Origin: Lentisphaerae bacterium GWF2_50_93
GTDB taxonomy: Bacteria > Verrucomicrobiota > Lentisphaeria > Victivallales > GWF2-50-93
Reading direction: 5' to 3'
Length of the DNA stretch: 46,964 nucleotides
Assembly: GCA_001804815.1 (NCBI GenBank)
Contig: MHBI01000043.1
Location: forward strand, 1-46,964
Position numbers and translations under genes: made by a program. Numbering within the stretch: the stretch's first letter is position 1; every line of letters starts with the position of its first letter. Of the stretch, positions 8,949 to 18,325 are shown piece by piece. The notes under the pieces were generated by a model. The model had not been told where the DNA came from and made no database searches. It saw nothing but the letters and a program-made list of their open reading frames with translations.

Positions 8949-10085
8949 ATGATACAGTCTATTGAAATTTTACCTATGAAGAGCCGCGAAAACGGCCTGA
9001 CCCTGCGTTTGCAGATCAAGAACTGGCTGATCAAGGAGTTCGTGAAATACCAGCTTGACGACAAGCTTCCTACAAACCGCGCACTGGCGAAACAGCTCAA
9101 TGTCTCCCTTGTAACCGTGCACAACGCAATGAACGAGCTCTGCCGCGAGGGCTATGTCATACGCAGGCAGGGGAAGGGGACCTTTCTCTCTTCATGGGAA
9201 AGGCAGGTCATCAATGAAGCGAACGGCAATACGAAAAATGGCCGGATAATTATCGCATGTCCGAACTATTTCTCCGCCGAATACTGGAACAGGATATCTG
9301 ATTCCGAGGAGCTGGCCGTAAAGAACGGATTCGGTCTTGTCGAATTCAAGATGAACCGCGATACCAGGTATGAGAACATCCTGGAGATGGCTGGGGCGCA
9401 GGAGAACCTCAGGGCGATATTCATTGTGCCTGTGCCTGGAACTTTCACCCGCAAGATCTTCAACAAGTTCGATGCCATCGGGATACCGGTATTTGTCTTT
9501 GAGGCATGTCCTTTTGTGAGCCTTGGCAGGAATGTGATCTCGATCACGCCCGACTGGTTCAAGGCGGAATACATCCAGATGAAATACCTGCTCGACAACG
9601 GGCACAGGAGCATAGCGAGCATAATCAATGAGCCTCTCATGATGGAGCTTCCACTCTCATTAAAGGGAAAGAGGCAGGCCCTTCTTGACTACGGGCTTTC
9701 TCCCCGCAGCCTGATAAAGACCGACAAGACTCCGCAGCCCTGGGAGAATTCCGCGGAATTCGCATATGAGGCCACCGGCAGGATGCTAAAGAAACATTCC
9801 GTGACCGCCCTGATCTATTCATCCTCCAGCGGAGCGCTTGCAGGCATTCGCAAGCTGCGTGAGCTCAATCTCAGAGTTCCCGAAGACATCAGCATAATCA
9901 CGACAGGCGGACATCTGGTGATAGACGAAAACTCACCCCCTCCATTGACAGTAGTATCCACCGATCATTTTAAAGAAGTCGAGATGGCTTTCGATATTAT
10001 CACCGGCAGGGCCAAACTGATGTCGAAGTCCATTCTCTCAGAGCCGGAACTGATAGTTAGGGAAAGCGTCAGGAGGATAGGATAA
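8949..10085 (+). CDS. GntR-type regulator with LacI-like sugar-binding domain
   Basis: 378 residues. The N-terminal winged helix (about 15-82) reads LPTNRALAKQLNVSLVTVHN and GYVIRRQGKGTFLSS, typical of the GntR superfamily. The rest (about 95-378) looks like a LacI/periplasmic-binding-protein effector domain, including DNGHRSIASI and VPEDISIITTGG near the end, as in AraR/GntR-LacI hybrids. Such proteins bind operators and let go on binding a sugar. ATG 8949 fits the promoter and a weak GGAAA site; Met10 is the alternative. Three bases separate it from the next pseudopilin, so the two are cotranscribed and probably autoregulated through the palindrome at 8919. Confidence 0.9.
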   Translation: MIQSIEILPMKSRENGLTLRLQIKNWLIKEFVKYQLDDKLPTNRALAKQLNVSLVTVHNAMNELCREGYVIRRQGKGTFLSSWERQVINEANGNTKNGRIIIACPNYFSAEYWNRISDSEELAVKNGFGLVEFKMNRDTRYENILEMAGAQENLRAIFIVPVPGTFTRKIFNKFDAIGIPVFVFEACPFVSLGRNVISITPDWFKAEYIQMKYLLDNGHRSIASIINEPLMMELPLSLKGKRQALLDYGLSPRSLIKTDKTPQPWENSAEFAYEATGRMLKKHSVTALIYSSSSGALAGIRKLRELNLRVPEDISIITTGGHLVIDENSPPPLTVVSTDHFKEVEMAFDIITGRAKLMSKSILSEPELIVRESVRRIG

Positions 10086-10088
10086 CAC

Positions 10089-10943
10089 ATGGAAAATTAC
10101 AAGATAAATTCAGGATGCAGGATCCAGGAAGCCGGATATGGAAATCCGGCATCCGGCATCCGGCGTCCGGCATCAGCGTTTACACTTATCGAATTGCTGG
10201 TCGTAATCGCGATCATCGCAATCCTTGCCGCGTTGCTCCTGCCTGCGCTGCAGCAGGCGAAGGAACAGGCATGGCTCTCAGTCTGCCTGAACAATAAGAA
10301 GCAGACGGGCATGGGGGTGTCCATGTACTCGATGGACCATAATGAAATAGTCGCTACAGGCGGAAGCATTACCGATCCGTCTGATACAACGCCTCAATAC
10401 TGGAGATCCTACTACTTTCCAGCGTATGTAAGCAACCTCAATGTCACCGTCTGCCCGAAATACAAGACGCCTGCGCTGACAGTGGCCAACAGCCAGACCG
10501 GACAGGATGCGATATATGCAACCCTGGGCGGTGGGAACACAGGCTATTGGGAGTGGGCTGCTACTGTGAAGACGACATGGGATGACGGAGCGGGCAATAG
10601 TGGAATCTTCAGTGGTACGCGGCTGATGAAGTTGCGATCGCCTTCATCCATGATGGCGATCGCATGCCATCACTCATCCATGGCGAATTCCCCGAATTTC
10701 GGCGGCGGCGGTTCGACCTTCCGCTTCAACGGCAGTACTACATACGGAGGCGGACTCTATACATGGCCCTGGCTGGCACACATGAACCGCATAGGCACCG
10801 TATTCTATGACGGACATGCAGAAGGATGCAACATGTTCCAGATAGCAAACGATGTGTCGAACGCCATGTTGAAGAGCGGTGCAAGCACGGGGCTCCAGGA
10901 ATTTATCGACAAGAACCGCATTGTGATCTCGGTAGTGCCGTGA
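10089..10943 (+). CDS. Pseudopilin-like protein with repeat-built leader
   Basis: 284 residues. An unusual 30-residue leader comes first, rich in G, P and S and partly encoded by tandem 7-bp units. Then follow [20 protein letters not shown] and PALQQAKE, then a globular part ending with [14 protein letters not shown], the DGH motif. Ala precedes the cleavage site. The start is 3 bp after the GntR stop, so translation is probably coupled, and no other start lies before the hydrophobic helix. It shares its N-terminal 45 residues with the neighbouring pseudopilins but little of its C-terminal body. Probably a membrane or pseudopilus protein in the same operon as its regulator. Confidence 0.85.
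   Translation: MENYKINSGCRIQEAGYGNPASGIRRPASAFTLIELLVVIAIIAILAALLLPALQQAKEQAWLSVCLNNKKQTGMGVSMYSMDHNEIVATGGSITDPSDTTPQYWRSYYFPAYVSNLNVTVCPKYKTPALTVANSQTGQDAIYATLGGGNTGYWEWAATVKTTWDDGAGNSGIFSGTRLMKLRSPSSMMAIACHHSSMANSPNFGGGGSTFRFNGSTTYGGGLYTWPWLAHMNRIGTVFYDGHAEGCNMFQIANDVSNAMLKSGASTGLQEFIDKNRIVISVVP
10144..10171 (+). repeat. Tandem 7-bp repeat inside pseudopilin leader
   Basis: Three exact units of ATCCGGC (10144, 10151, 10158) are followed by one GTCCGGC (10165) and a degenerate ATCAGCG. The tract lies between the ATG and the prepilin helix. Because 7 is not a multiple of 3, gain or loss of one unit would shift the reading frame. Confidence 0.85.
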
Positions 10944-10976
10944 GGAATTAAATCAACCAATGAAAGAGCAGCGTAA

Positions 10977-11870
10977 ATGATAAAAATACGATTTGTCCTC
11001 ATCGGACTGCTGGCAGTAAAAAAACTGGAACCCTGGCTAAGCCGGAAGAGCTGTGTGTTTCAAATGAAGGAGAGAGAAGCTAGATTCACATTAATCGAGC
11101 TGCTCGTGGTGATTGCGATCATCGCAATCCTCATGGCCCTGTTTCTTCCTGCCCTGCAGCAGGCGAAGGAGTATGGCTATCAGACCTTATGCCTGGGCAG
11201 CCAGCGGCAGGTCAGCATGGCATTGAGCTTATATGCCGTCGACCATGAGGGTGTGATCTTCGGCGACTACTCCCCCTACTATTCATCGAGCCACCGGCAT
11301 ATGTGGTACTACTTCATAAACGGCAGATATTCTGATGACTACATAGGAAGCGGCTATAAAACCGGGGGCAAGGAAAAAGTGCTCAGGTGTTCCAAGATTA
11401 CCAACGATAGCGGCTATTATGGCATGTATGGCAGCAAGGATTGGGCTACTGCGGCTGACCACAAGTGGATGTTTGACAGCGAGATGTTTTTCGACCCGAC
11501 TGAAGGCTGCGACGTGTCCTGGCCTTATTACGTCCCGGGTTTATGCCTGGAACCGGCGAGAACGGCCTTGGTCGGTTGCACCCGTGACAAGAGCGGGGCC
11601 GGATACTGGTCATTCAACGGCCGTGACACCAATGCCGGGTCACAGGTCACCTACAAGCCGGCCGGCCTCTGGCTCGCACACCCTAACAGCTGCAATATTC
11701 TATTTGTGGACGGACACGTGGCGCCCCAGCACCCGGCAGAGCTCAACGTCCTGGCCAACCAGGGCAAGTACCATGTGACATCTGACAATCCCCCATACGG
11801 CATATACGCCTACATCCTAAAGAACGGCATAGGCTACAACTATCGTACCGGCGCCTATACTACTCCGTAG
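10977..11870 (+). CDS. Pseudopilin-like protein with C-terminal DGH motif
   Basis: 297 residues from ATG 10977; the ATG at 11064 (MKEREAR) is an alternative closer to the usual leader length, and I cannot decide between them. The prepilin core [20 protein letters not shown] and PALQQAKE is followed by a Tyr/Trp/Gly-rich body and [15 protein letters not shown] near the end. Arg precedes the cleavage site. It lies 33 bp after the previous pseudopilin and 78 bp before the SGNH hydrolase, so it is likely in the same transcript as the GntR regulator. Aromatic-rich bodies are common in carbohydrate-binding surfaces, but that is only a hint. Confidence 0.8.
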   Translation: MIKIRFVLIGLLAVKKLEPWLSRKSCVFQMKEREARFTLIELLVVIAIIAILMALFLPALQQAKEYGYQTLCLGSQRQVSMALSLYAVDHEGVIFGDYSPYYSSSHRHMWYYFINGRYSDDYIGSGYKTGGKEKVLRCSKITNDSGYYGMYGSKDWATAADHKWMFDSEMFFDPTEGCDVSWPYYVPGLCLEPARTALVGCTRDKSGAGYWSFNGRDTNAGSQVTYKPAGLWLAHPNSCNILFVDGHVAPQHPAELNVLANQGKYHVTSDNPPYGIYAYILKNGIGYNYRTGAYTTP

Positions 11871-11948
11871 AGACACCGCTCATATGTAACTGCCTGCAGG
11901 GAAGAGAATGTGTATTTGAATATGAATACCTATAGGAAGAAACAAGAA

Positions 11949-13229
11949 ATGATTAAGATTTTCGTGAAGGCAACGTGTCTTTTGCTCTTTGTTCTGGAAA
12001 TCAGCAGTCTCAGCCTGAACGCGGCCGGTCCGGCGCAAGCCACGCTCATACCGGTTGGCGACAATGAAACGGTTGTGTTCTACGGTGACAGCATCAGCCA
12101 CATGAACGTCTATACTGCGATTGTGGAGACATTCCTCTATACCCGCTTTCCGAAGAAGAACTTCACATGCTGGAATTTCGGCGTCAGCGGCGATACGGCT
12201 TCTGGAGGCTGCTCCCGCTTCGTACGCGATGTCAGTGGCACCAAGCCCACTCTGGTGTTCGTGAACTTCGGCATGAATGACGGCAAATATGTTGCGTTCG
12301 ACCAGGCGATCTTCGATTCATACGTAAAGAACCAGAGTGAACTTGCCAAAAAAATAAAGGATCTCAACGCACGTGAAATCCTTTTGACCACTTCTCCCAC
12401 GGATCCCGACACGCATAAGAGCAAGGGCGTCTACAACGGAACTCTGGAGCGTTTCGCCGACAGAATGCTGAAGCTCGCCGAGGAACTGCAGATCCCGTCA
12501 ATTGACATCTTCCATCCAATGCTGGCCGTGCAGAAAAAACTGAAAGAAAAAGATCCTTCCTATACCTGGGCCGGCGATGGCGTGCATCCCAAGGCCTCTG
12601 GTCATCTTGTCATGGCCGCCATGATCATTGATCGGATTGAGGCGCCGAGGGGCATTGGGCGTCTTGACATCAACGGTACTGACGTGAAGGCTTCCGGTGT
12701 CACCGTCGCCAACGTGAAGGGCCCGGACGGCCTGGCCGAATTTGATGTCACGCTGCCGTTCCTGCCGTTCTATATTCCAGAAAAAACCCGCGAGGTGTTG
12801 GATCTGCTGCCGAATCTGCGTCAGCTGAATGAGTTGACATTGAAAGTCTCCGGTCTGGATCCGAAGCAGAAATACGCCCTGGTGTCTGAAGGCAAACCGA
12901 GCAGCGCGGCATTTACTGGAGCTGAACTGGCCGAGGGGGTTGATGTGTCGTTGGCTGCGGGCACGCCGTGGGCGGAACAGACCCGGAAAGTATGGGACTT
13001 GGCCAAGGAGCGCAATAAAATCTGTTCCGAGATCTGGCATCCTCTTTGGGCAGGAGAGAAACCTGCGAAATTCTCGCCTTTCATAGATCGCATGTCTGAC
13101 GAATCACGGGCAAAGCTCAAAGATATTTCGGAGAAGCTCTCCGCCGCCGCCCGGGTAACGACGTTCCATGTGGCGCTTGCGAAATCCGCAGCTGGTGCGG
13201 ACAAGCGGATGAAGAGCGAGGCCAAGTAG
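11949..13229 (+). CDS. Secreted SGNH/GDSL hydrolase
   Basis: 426 residues. A signal peptide (MIKIFVKATCLLLFVLEISS, to about residue 25) precedes an SGNH esterase domain: block I VVFYGDSIS with Ser48, a later FVNFGMNDGK block, and the catalytic Asp/His segment GDGVHPKASGH. The last ~190 residues form a second region of unknown fold. Such enzymes remove acyl groups from polysaccharides. The frame is open from GTG 11910, but ATG 11949 has an AGGAAG site 9 bp upstream and starts the signal peptide, so I prefer it. The stop codon TAG is the first three bases of repeat PR-F. Confidence 0.85.
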   Translation: MIKIFVKATCLLLFVLEISSLSLNAAGPAQATLIPVGDNETVVFYGDSISHMNVYTAIVETFLYTRFPKKNFTCWNFGVSGDTASGGCSRFVRDVSGTKPTLVFVNFGMNDGKYVAFDQAIFDSYVKNQSELAKKIKDLNAREILLTTSPTDPDTHKSKGVYNGTLERFADRMLKLAEELQIPSIDIFHPMLAVQKKLKEKDPSYTWAGDGVHPKASGHLVMAAMIIDRIEAPRGIGRLDINGTDVKASGVTVANVKGPDGLAEFDVTLPFLPFYIPEKTREVLDLLPNLRQLNELTLKVSGLDPKQKYALVSEGKPSSAAFTGAELAEGVDVSLAAGTPWAEQTRKVWDLAKERNKICSEIWHPLWAGEKPAKFSPFIDRMSDESRAKLKDISEKLSAAARVTTFHVALAKSAAGADKRMKSEAK

Positions 13230-13308
13230 AATGGAGTTCCAGAATAACGGAGGGCGGGTTTTCTTACCCGCCATGGGAAGAGTGCCGCGGGTTGGAAAAC
13301 CCGCGCTC
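13227..13308 (+). repeat. Palindromic repeat PR-F, intact copy
   Basis: Starts TAGAATGGAGTTCC, then GGCGGGTTTTCTTACCCGCC and GCGGGTTGGAAAACCCGC hairpins, ending CGCTC. A closely matching copy at 46791-46873 ends at the same CGCTC, where it is interrupted by a group II intron-like sequence. Here the CGTTTAAG flank follows uninterrupted. Confidence 0.85.
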
Positions 13309-13374
13309 CGTTTAAGAGAAAATGTATCGAGACTATTATGAGAAGACTAGTAAAATACTAAGTAAAGGAGAAAA

Positions 13375-14205
13375 ATGAATATTCTTGCCCGGACCAGGAT
13401 GATATGCGCAACAATGATCTTTGCAGCAGGATTCCTGCTTGCTTTCCTTGGCTTTACCTCGTCTTCCGCCAATGCAACGGACTATATAGTCATCTGCTCC
13501 GGACAGTCCAACATGGGAGGGGTTGCGAAAGTTGAGGAGATGCCGGACGAACTGCGCAAGATGCCTGCAAACGTCACATACTACTGCCTAGACCCGAAGG
13601 CGGCTGATCCGAGTAAGCTCGAGCCGATGAAATCCTTTGATGAAGGCAGGAAAAAGTACGGTCCTGTCCCGCGTTTCGCGATCGACATTGCCAAGGCGAA
13701 TCCCAAGGACAAATTCATAATCCTGCACAATGCCGTTGGAGGATCTGCTCTTTCTCAGTGGGTTCCCGATTACGCCCCTAAGGAAGTTGCCGAAAAATAC
13801 AAGTGGGGGATTGGAAACCTATATAAGCCGCTTGAGGCCCAGATCGCATCGATCCGCAAGCTCCATCCCGATGCAAAAATGCTCGCATTCCTATGGCTCC
13901 AGGGCGAGACTGACAGTTTTGACGACACGTCAGCGATCTACAAGGACAATCTCGCCCGTCTTGTCGCAAATGTGAGGAAGGACTGCGGCAATCCGGAGAT
14001 GCTGGCCGTAGTTGCTGAGCCTGCAAAGTCCAGCGACGGAGTTTTCAAGGGGATCGCAGATTTTACGAATGAGGACAAGATGTCTGTCCTAGTCCAGACA
14101 AAGGATATCAGTGCGGGCGGACATTCGAACCTGCATTTCAACGCCAAGGGCTATGACGAACTCGGGAAACGTTTCGCCAAGGCGCTTGCAGCAAAGATGA
14201 AATGA
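13375..14205 (+). CDS. Sialate O-acetylesterase-like (SASA/DUF303) esterase
   Basis: 276 residues with a signal peptide to about residue 34 (SSANA) and the SGNH-like start IVICSGQSNMGG, where Ser45 of GQSNM is the expected nucleophile. FLWLQGETDSFD and NLHFNAKGYDELG supply the conserved Q-G-E-x-D block and the catalytic His. The family deacetylates sugars, including sialic acids and xylan-type acetyl groups; the substrate here is not deducible. An AAAGGAG site fixes the start. It follows the SGNH esterase and precedes the 1278-residue glycosidase, so it probably removes acetyl groups that block glycosidases. Confidence 0.88.
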   Translation: MNILARTRMICATMIFAAGFLLAFLGFTSSSANATDYIVICSGQSNMGGVAKVEEMPDELRKMPANVTYYCLDPKAADPSKLEPMKSFDEGRKKYGPVPRFAIDIAKANPKDKFIILHNAVGGSALSQWVPDYAPKEVAEKYKWGIGNLYKPLEAQIASIRKLHPDAKMLAFLWLQGETDSFDDTSAIYKDNLARLVANVRKDCGNPEMLAVVAEPAKSSDGVFKGIADFTNEDKMSVLVQTKDISAGGHSNLHFNAKGYDELGKRFAKALAAKMK

Positions 14206-14244
14206 TTTAATAGAATATGGTGTAATGAATATTGCTAAAGGATC

Positions 14245-14317
14245 TTGTTTGTAGTTAACGCAATATTGAGTGTTCTTAATTCCTGAATACACAGCCAATA
14301 ATGGCTTGACTACCAAC
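14245..14317. repeat. Palindromic repeat PR-D
   Basis: Bounded by inverted ends TTGTTTGTAGTTAA and GACTACCAAC, with an internal GCCAATAATGGC hairpin. The best match is at 37485-37560; partial copies lie at 22143-22217 and 35521-35548. It lies between two same-strand genes. Confidence 0.7.
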
Positions 14318-14347
14318 TAATATAAATAACTGAAATTAGGAGTTGTA

Positions 14348-17300
14348 ATGAGAGTTCAGAAGATGTTCTTGTTGATATTTGTCATGATGGCAGCCAGCTG
14401 TGTCTCATATTCCGACGAAGCCCAGCTGTTCATGCCGGGCGAAAAGAAACTCAGCTGGGGTTTCGGGAACGGCCCTGAATTCAAAGGCGCCACAGGAAAG
14501 GTATCGGTCGATGAAACGGCTTCCAAGGAAGGAAAGCCAGCGCTCAGGCTGGATGCGGACTTCACCGCCGGCGGCGGATACGTCCAGACCAGCAGGAAAA
14601 TTCCCGCAGAACTAGATGTCAAGAACCTTTCCTTCATGCTCAAGTTCCCCGGAAATGAAATTCTCAAGATTCGGCTGATCGACAACGCCGACACCTGCCA
14701 CCAGATCGAATTCAAGATCAGGAAGACTGACGACTGGCAGCTTGTGAATTTCCCGATAGACGACTTCTTCACAAAGATGGGAACCCCTGAAGCGCTCGAC
14801 ATAATAGCCAAATACCAGGCTTGGGGCAAGGAGAAGGACAAGAGCATAAAATGGAAGGGGCCTCTCAAGGATGTGATCTTCCTGCTGACAAAATCCGCAC
14901 TGCCAACGGACAAACCTGTCGGTTCGCTCTGGCTTTCAGAGGTGAAGGCGGAGGGTGTCAAGGCGGTGCTTGTCGAGAAGGGCGCGTTCATGGAGGACTT
15001 CGAGAACTCTGCGAACTTCGCAAAGAAATGGGAGGTTAAGGGAGCAGGAGCCGGGACATTGTCGAAGAACAGTCCCTACAAGGGTGCGTCATGCCTCCAC
15101 TTCGAACGCGGCGTAGACAAGGGAAATGAGGAATGCTCGGTCACCAGCGCCCTGTTCGAGGCGAAGGAGGGCGAGTGCGAGGTCTCCGGCGCTGTCAGAT
15201 CTGCACTTGAGTCGCCGGACAATTCGTACCAGGGCGCGATATTCGTCGAATTCATGAACAACAGCGGCAAGGTGCTGGAGAAGAAGGAGGCGCTGATACA
15301 GACAGGAAGCAGCCCGTGGACTACGTTCAAGAAGACATTGCAGGCCCCTGCCGACACCGACAAGGCCAGGATGAACATATCGCTGAGGAAGACCTGGGGC
15401 AGCATGGACATCGACGAGCTGGCTTTCACCAGCAGCGGCAAGTCCGTGCCGAAGACGATTGAGAGCGTGAAAATTTCCTCCGATGCACCAGGTAATCTTT
15501 TCCTGCCGGAAGCCAGGGTTATCTTCCATGTTGTGGTCGAAGCTGTAAAACTTCTAGGTGAAAAAGAGGAAATCGCCATTTGCACCGTGAAGGATTACTG
15601 GGGTTCCGAACTTGGCGCTTCGGTGAGTTTGAAGTTCAACAAGGAAAGCATGAAGGACAAGAAGTTCGTCTACAAGGCGGATCTGGATCTGGGCTCGCTG
15701 AATCCTGAGATCGGAAAATATTATGAACTGCATGTGAGGTTCCCTCTCGATACAGGCGTTGAATACAAGGAGTTTTCCGGATTCGCCCGCCTGCCAGAGG
15801 CGGTGACGAAAAAATATAAGCCGGAGGAGATACCGTTCCTGAGTAGGAACTGGGACAACCGGGTTAAGGAGTATTACACCCTTTCCGACAGACTGGGCAT
15901 AAGGCTCATAGGCCTCTGGGGCAACTGGAACGCCGAACCGCCATACAAACCAGTCGCCAATAATGCTGAGCTCTGCCAGCAGCTCGGTGCGAAGTGGGTC
16001 GTGATGTCCAGGGCATGCAATGTCGAACGCGGCAAGCTGGAATACACAGACAAAAGCCTGCGTGAAGGCATGAAGGAGTTCCTTGAGAGTTTCGCGGACA
16101 AGGGAATCGGCTACGTCTGCATAGGCAACGAGCCACATGGCGGTATTGAACAGGTGAAGCTGAATGTCGCCGCATACAAGGCGATATACGAGGCGATAAA
16201 GGCGTTCGACAAGGACATCCCGGCGATCTCAACTGCTGTCGAGCCTAATGAAAACTATTTCAAGGAAGGATATCAGAACTATCTCGACATCTATGATTTC
16301 CATGTCTACGGCTCGTATGAGACCATCCGCAAGACCATCCGCGAATACAAGGAGCTGATGAAGAAATATAATGCCGTAAAACCGATCTATTCCACTGAAA
16401 TAGGTCTCAACAGCCAGGGCATGCCTCGCCTCGCCGTAGCATCTGATCTCGTTAAGAAGGTTGCTTCATTTTTCGCCGAGGGAGGCGGGAAGATCTCCTG
16501 GTTCGGCATAAACTATCCTGATCCTAAGGGCGGCGCGCGCGGCACGTTCGGAGATGCGCATAACGTCTTCGACTGCAAATACAGCCTCTACAATCCCAAG
16601 CTCGATGCGATCGCCTACTACAACATGGTCAACGCCATATGCGTGAAGAAGTTCGCTCAGGAAAAGAAATACGACGGTGATGTTTTCGCCTTCCTCTTCA
16701 AGGACGACGACAACAACTGCCTGCAGGTGCTCTGGAAGGACAAGGACCGCGCCGACATCATGCTGCCTCTTCCCGGTGTCGCTTCGGCGAAGATCATCTA
16801 CATAGACGGATCAAGCTCGGAACTAGTTCCGGAGAACAGTGGAATTACCGTCACAGTCAGCCATGAAACCGTACTTTTGCTATACAAGCAGGACAAACCT
16901 GCGCTTGCAGACAAACTCGGTGCTCCATCTCTTTCATTGGCGTCTCCTGCCTCCACTATTGTAAAAGGCGGCAGCGCCACGCTGGCCCTGAAGCTGGAAA
17001 AGATAGCGGCCGATTCATTGAAAGCCGAAGTGCCCGCGTCCTGGGCTGCGAAGTTCGCAGACGCCTCGGGGAGCACGGTCAACTGCGTCCTTGGCGCGCC
17101 GCGCGACACAGAGGCGCGTGAAGGCAGGATCATCCTGAGCAGCGGCAAGTCCGTGGAGATCACTGTACCCGTGAAGATAAGCAGCCGTGTGAGCGCAACC
17201 GTCTCGCCGATGCCCTCCAAGGATAAGGGAAATGGAATTGTATCCCTGAGCCTGAGGAACAACGGCTCGGCGAAGGAGACAGTATCATGGAAGATGGAGG

Positions 17301-18184
17301 TCAGGAGTGAATTCCCAATGAAGGACGGCAAATACGACATGGGAGCTGTAATTGCTTCCGGCGCAGTATTGTCATCACCGTCAGAAGGTCAAGAGACGCT
17401 TGAAAAGGGGGCTGAAAAGAAAATAGATCTTGTCCTGGGGAAGATAGAGCCTTTCACCCTGTACAGGATAAAGACGACCTTGAAGGATTCCGAAGGGAAT
17501 ATCATCGAGCAGGAACGCCTTGTGTCCGGATTCGTTCCCGTCCGCAAAACCGACAAGGCTCCCGCGCTGGACGGAAAGATGGACGAGGGCGTCTGGGGCA
17601 GGGCCGAATCAACCAAGGTGATCGACAAGAATAACTACTGCCTGTTCAAGAAGATCGACAAGTCGAACGAATGGGACAATCCCGAGGATCTTTCTGCGGA
17701 CGTTCGCTTCCTATGGGACGACAAGAATTTGTACATAGGCATCAAGGTCACGGACGATGTCATGAGTTTTGTAAACGAGGACGGGGCGATCTGGAACCAG
17801 GACGGTCTCCAGATGATGATCGACCCGTATCGCGATTCCGACAGCAAGCCGGGCAAGTATGAGTATGGTGCCGCGATCGGGAAGAAGGGGCCGCAGATGT
17901 GGTGCTACTCCGTTGCCGACCAGGATATCAAGCTGGGCGAAGTCAAAGACATGAAGTTTGCGATAGTCGCAGACGAGAAGAACAGCAAGGTGCTGAACTA
18001 CGAGATCGCCATCCCATGGTCGCATCTCGCGCCGTTCAAGCCCGGAGCCGGGAAGGATCTTGGACTGTCCGTGATGATCAACGAAGATGACGGATCAGGC
18101 AGGAAGTCGGTCATGGGTTTCTTCGGAGGCGTCCATCTCAAACAGGTCGACATGACGGGGGACCTTATACTGATAGAACAATGA
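14348..18184 (+). CDS. Very large secreted clan-A-like glycoside hydrolase with CBM9-like C-terminus
   Basis: 1278 residues. A signal sequence to about residue 17 (MMAASC, possible lipobox) precedes two beta-sandwich, CBM-like regions (about 30-340). A TIM-barrel domain then spans about 490-800, with CIGNEPHGG (Glu595, acid/base candidate) and IYSTEIGLN (Glu684, nucleophile candidate), the two-glutamate pattern of clan A retaining glycosidases. Ig-like modules follow. The last ~205 residues (from APALDGKMDEGVW) are a CBM9/DUF1083-like domain with FLWDDKNLYIGIKVTD. An AGGAG site sits 6 bp before the ATG. No exact GH family can be named from sequence alone. It lies in a run of glycan genes and shares its architecture with the protein at 22303-25911. 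Confidence 0.85.
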   Translation: MRVQKMFLLIFVMMAASCVSYSDEAQLFMPGEKKLSWGFGNGPEFKGATGKVSVDETASKEGKPALRLDADFTAGGGYVQTSRKIPAELDVKNLSFMLKFPGNEILKIRLIDNADTCHQIEFKIRKTDDWQLVNFPIDDFFTKMGTPEALDIIAKYQAWGKEKDKSIKWKGPLKDVIFLLTKSALPTDKPVGSLWLSEVKAEGVKAVLVEKGAFMEDFENSANFAKKWEVKGAGAGTLSKNSPYKGASCLHFERGVDKGNEECSVTSALFEAKEGECEVSGAVRSALESPDNSYQGAIFVEFMNNSGKVLEKKEALIQTGSSPWTTFKKTLQAPADTDKARMNISLRKTWGSMDIDELAFTSSGKSVPKTIESVKISSDAPGNLFLPEARVIFHVVVEAVKLLGEKEEIAICTVKDYWGSELGASVSLKFNKESMKDKKFVYKADLDLGSLNPEIGKYYELHVRFPLDTGVEYKEFSGFARLPEAVTKKYKPEEIPFLSRNWDNRVKEYYTLSDRLGIRLIGLWGNWNAEPPYKPVANNAELCQQLGAKWVVMSRACNVERGKLEYTDKSLREGMKEFLESFADKGIGYVCIGNEPHGGIEQVKLNVAAYKAIYEAIKAFDKDIPAISTAVEPNENYFKEGYQNYLDIYDFHVYGSYETIRKTIREYKELMKKYNAVKPIYSTEIGLNSQGMPRLAVASDLVKKVASFFAEGGGKISWFGINYPDPKGGARGTFGDAHNVFDCKYSLYNPKLDAIAYYNMVNAICVKKFAQEKKYDGDVFAFLFKDDDNNCLQVLWKDKDRADIMLPLPGVASAKIIYIDGSSSELVPENSGITVTVSHETVLLLYKQDKPALADKLGAPSLSLASPASTIVKGGSATLALKLEKIAADSLKAEVPASWAAKFADASGSTVNCVLGAPRDTEAREGRIILSSGKSVEITVPVKISSRVSATVSPMPSKDKGNGIVSLSLRNNGSAKETVSWKMEVRSEFPMKDGKYDMGAVIASGAVLSSPSEGQETLEKGAEKKIDLVLGKIEPFTLYRIKTTLKDSEGNIIEQERLVSGFVPVRKTDKAPALDGKMDEGVWGRAESTKVIDKNNYCLFKKIDKSNEWDNPEDLSADVRFLWDDKNLYIGIKVTDDVMSFVNEDGAIWNQDGLQMMIDPYRDSDSKPGKYEYGAAIGKKGPQMWCYSVADQDIKLGEVKDMKFAIVADEKNSKVLNYEIAIPWSHLAPFKPGAGKDLGLSVMINEDDGSGRKSVMGFFGGVHLKQVDMTGDLILIEQ

Positions 18185-18211
18185 ACTTCGAACATCGAAT
18201 GAAAAAGGTAG

Positions 18212-18252
18212 GGCGGTTTCGCAGAAACCGCCGCAGACAACTCGGTGAGTTG
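18212..18252. repeat. Two perfect hairpins
   Basis: GGCGGTTTC-GCA-GAAACCGCC (9-bp stem) and CAACTC-GGT-GAGTTG (6-bp stem) follow the glycosidase stop. They may act as a processing or weak termination signal between two same-strand genes. Confidence 0.65.
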
Positions 18253-18325
18253 CCCCTGACAATCAATAAATCAGAAAGGATATGAATATGAAAATGACGG
18301 ATAATATTGCAAAGGAGATTCTAAA

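Noticed and set aside
11910..11948. GTG start for the SGNH hydrolase
   Set aside because: It would add 13 residues before the signal peptide; ATG 11949 has a better ribosome site.
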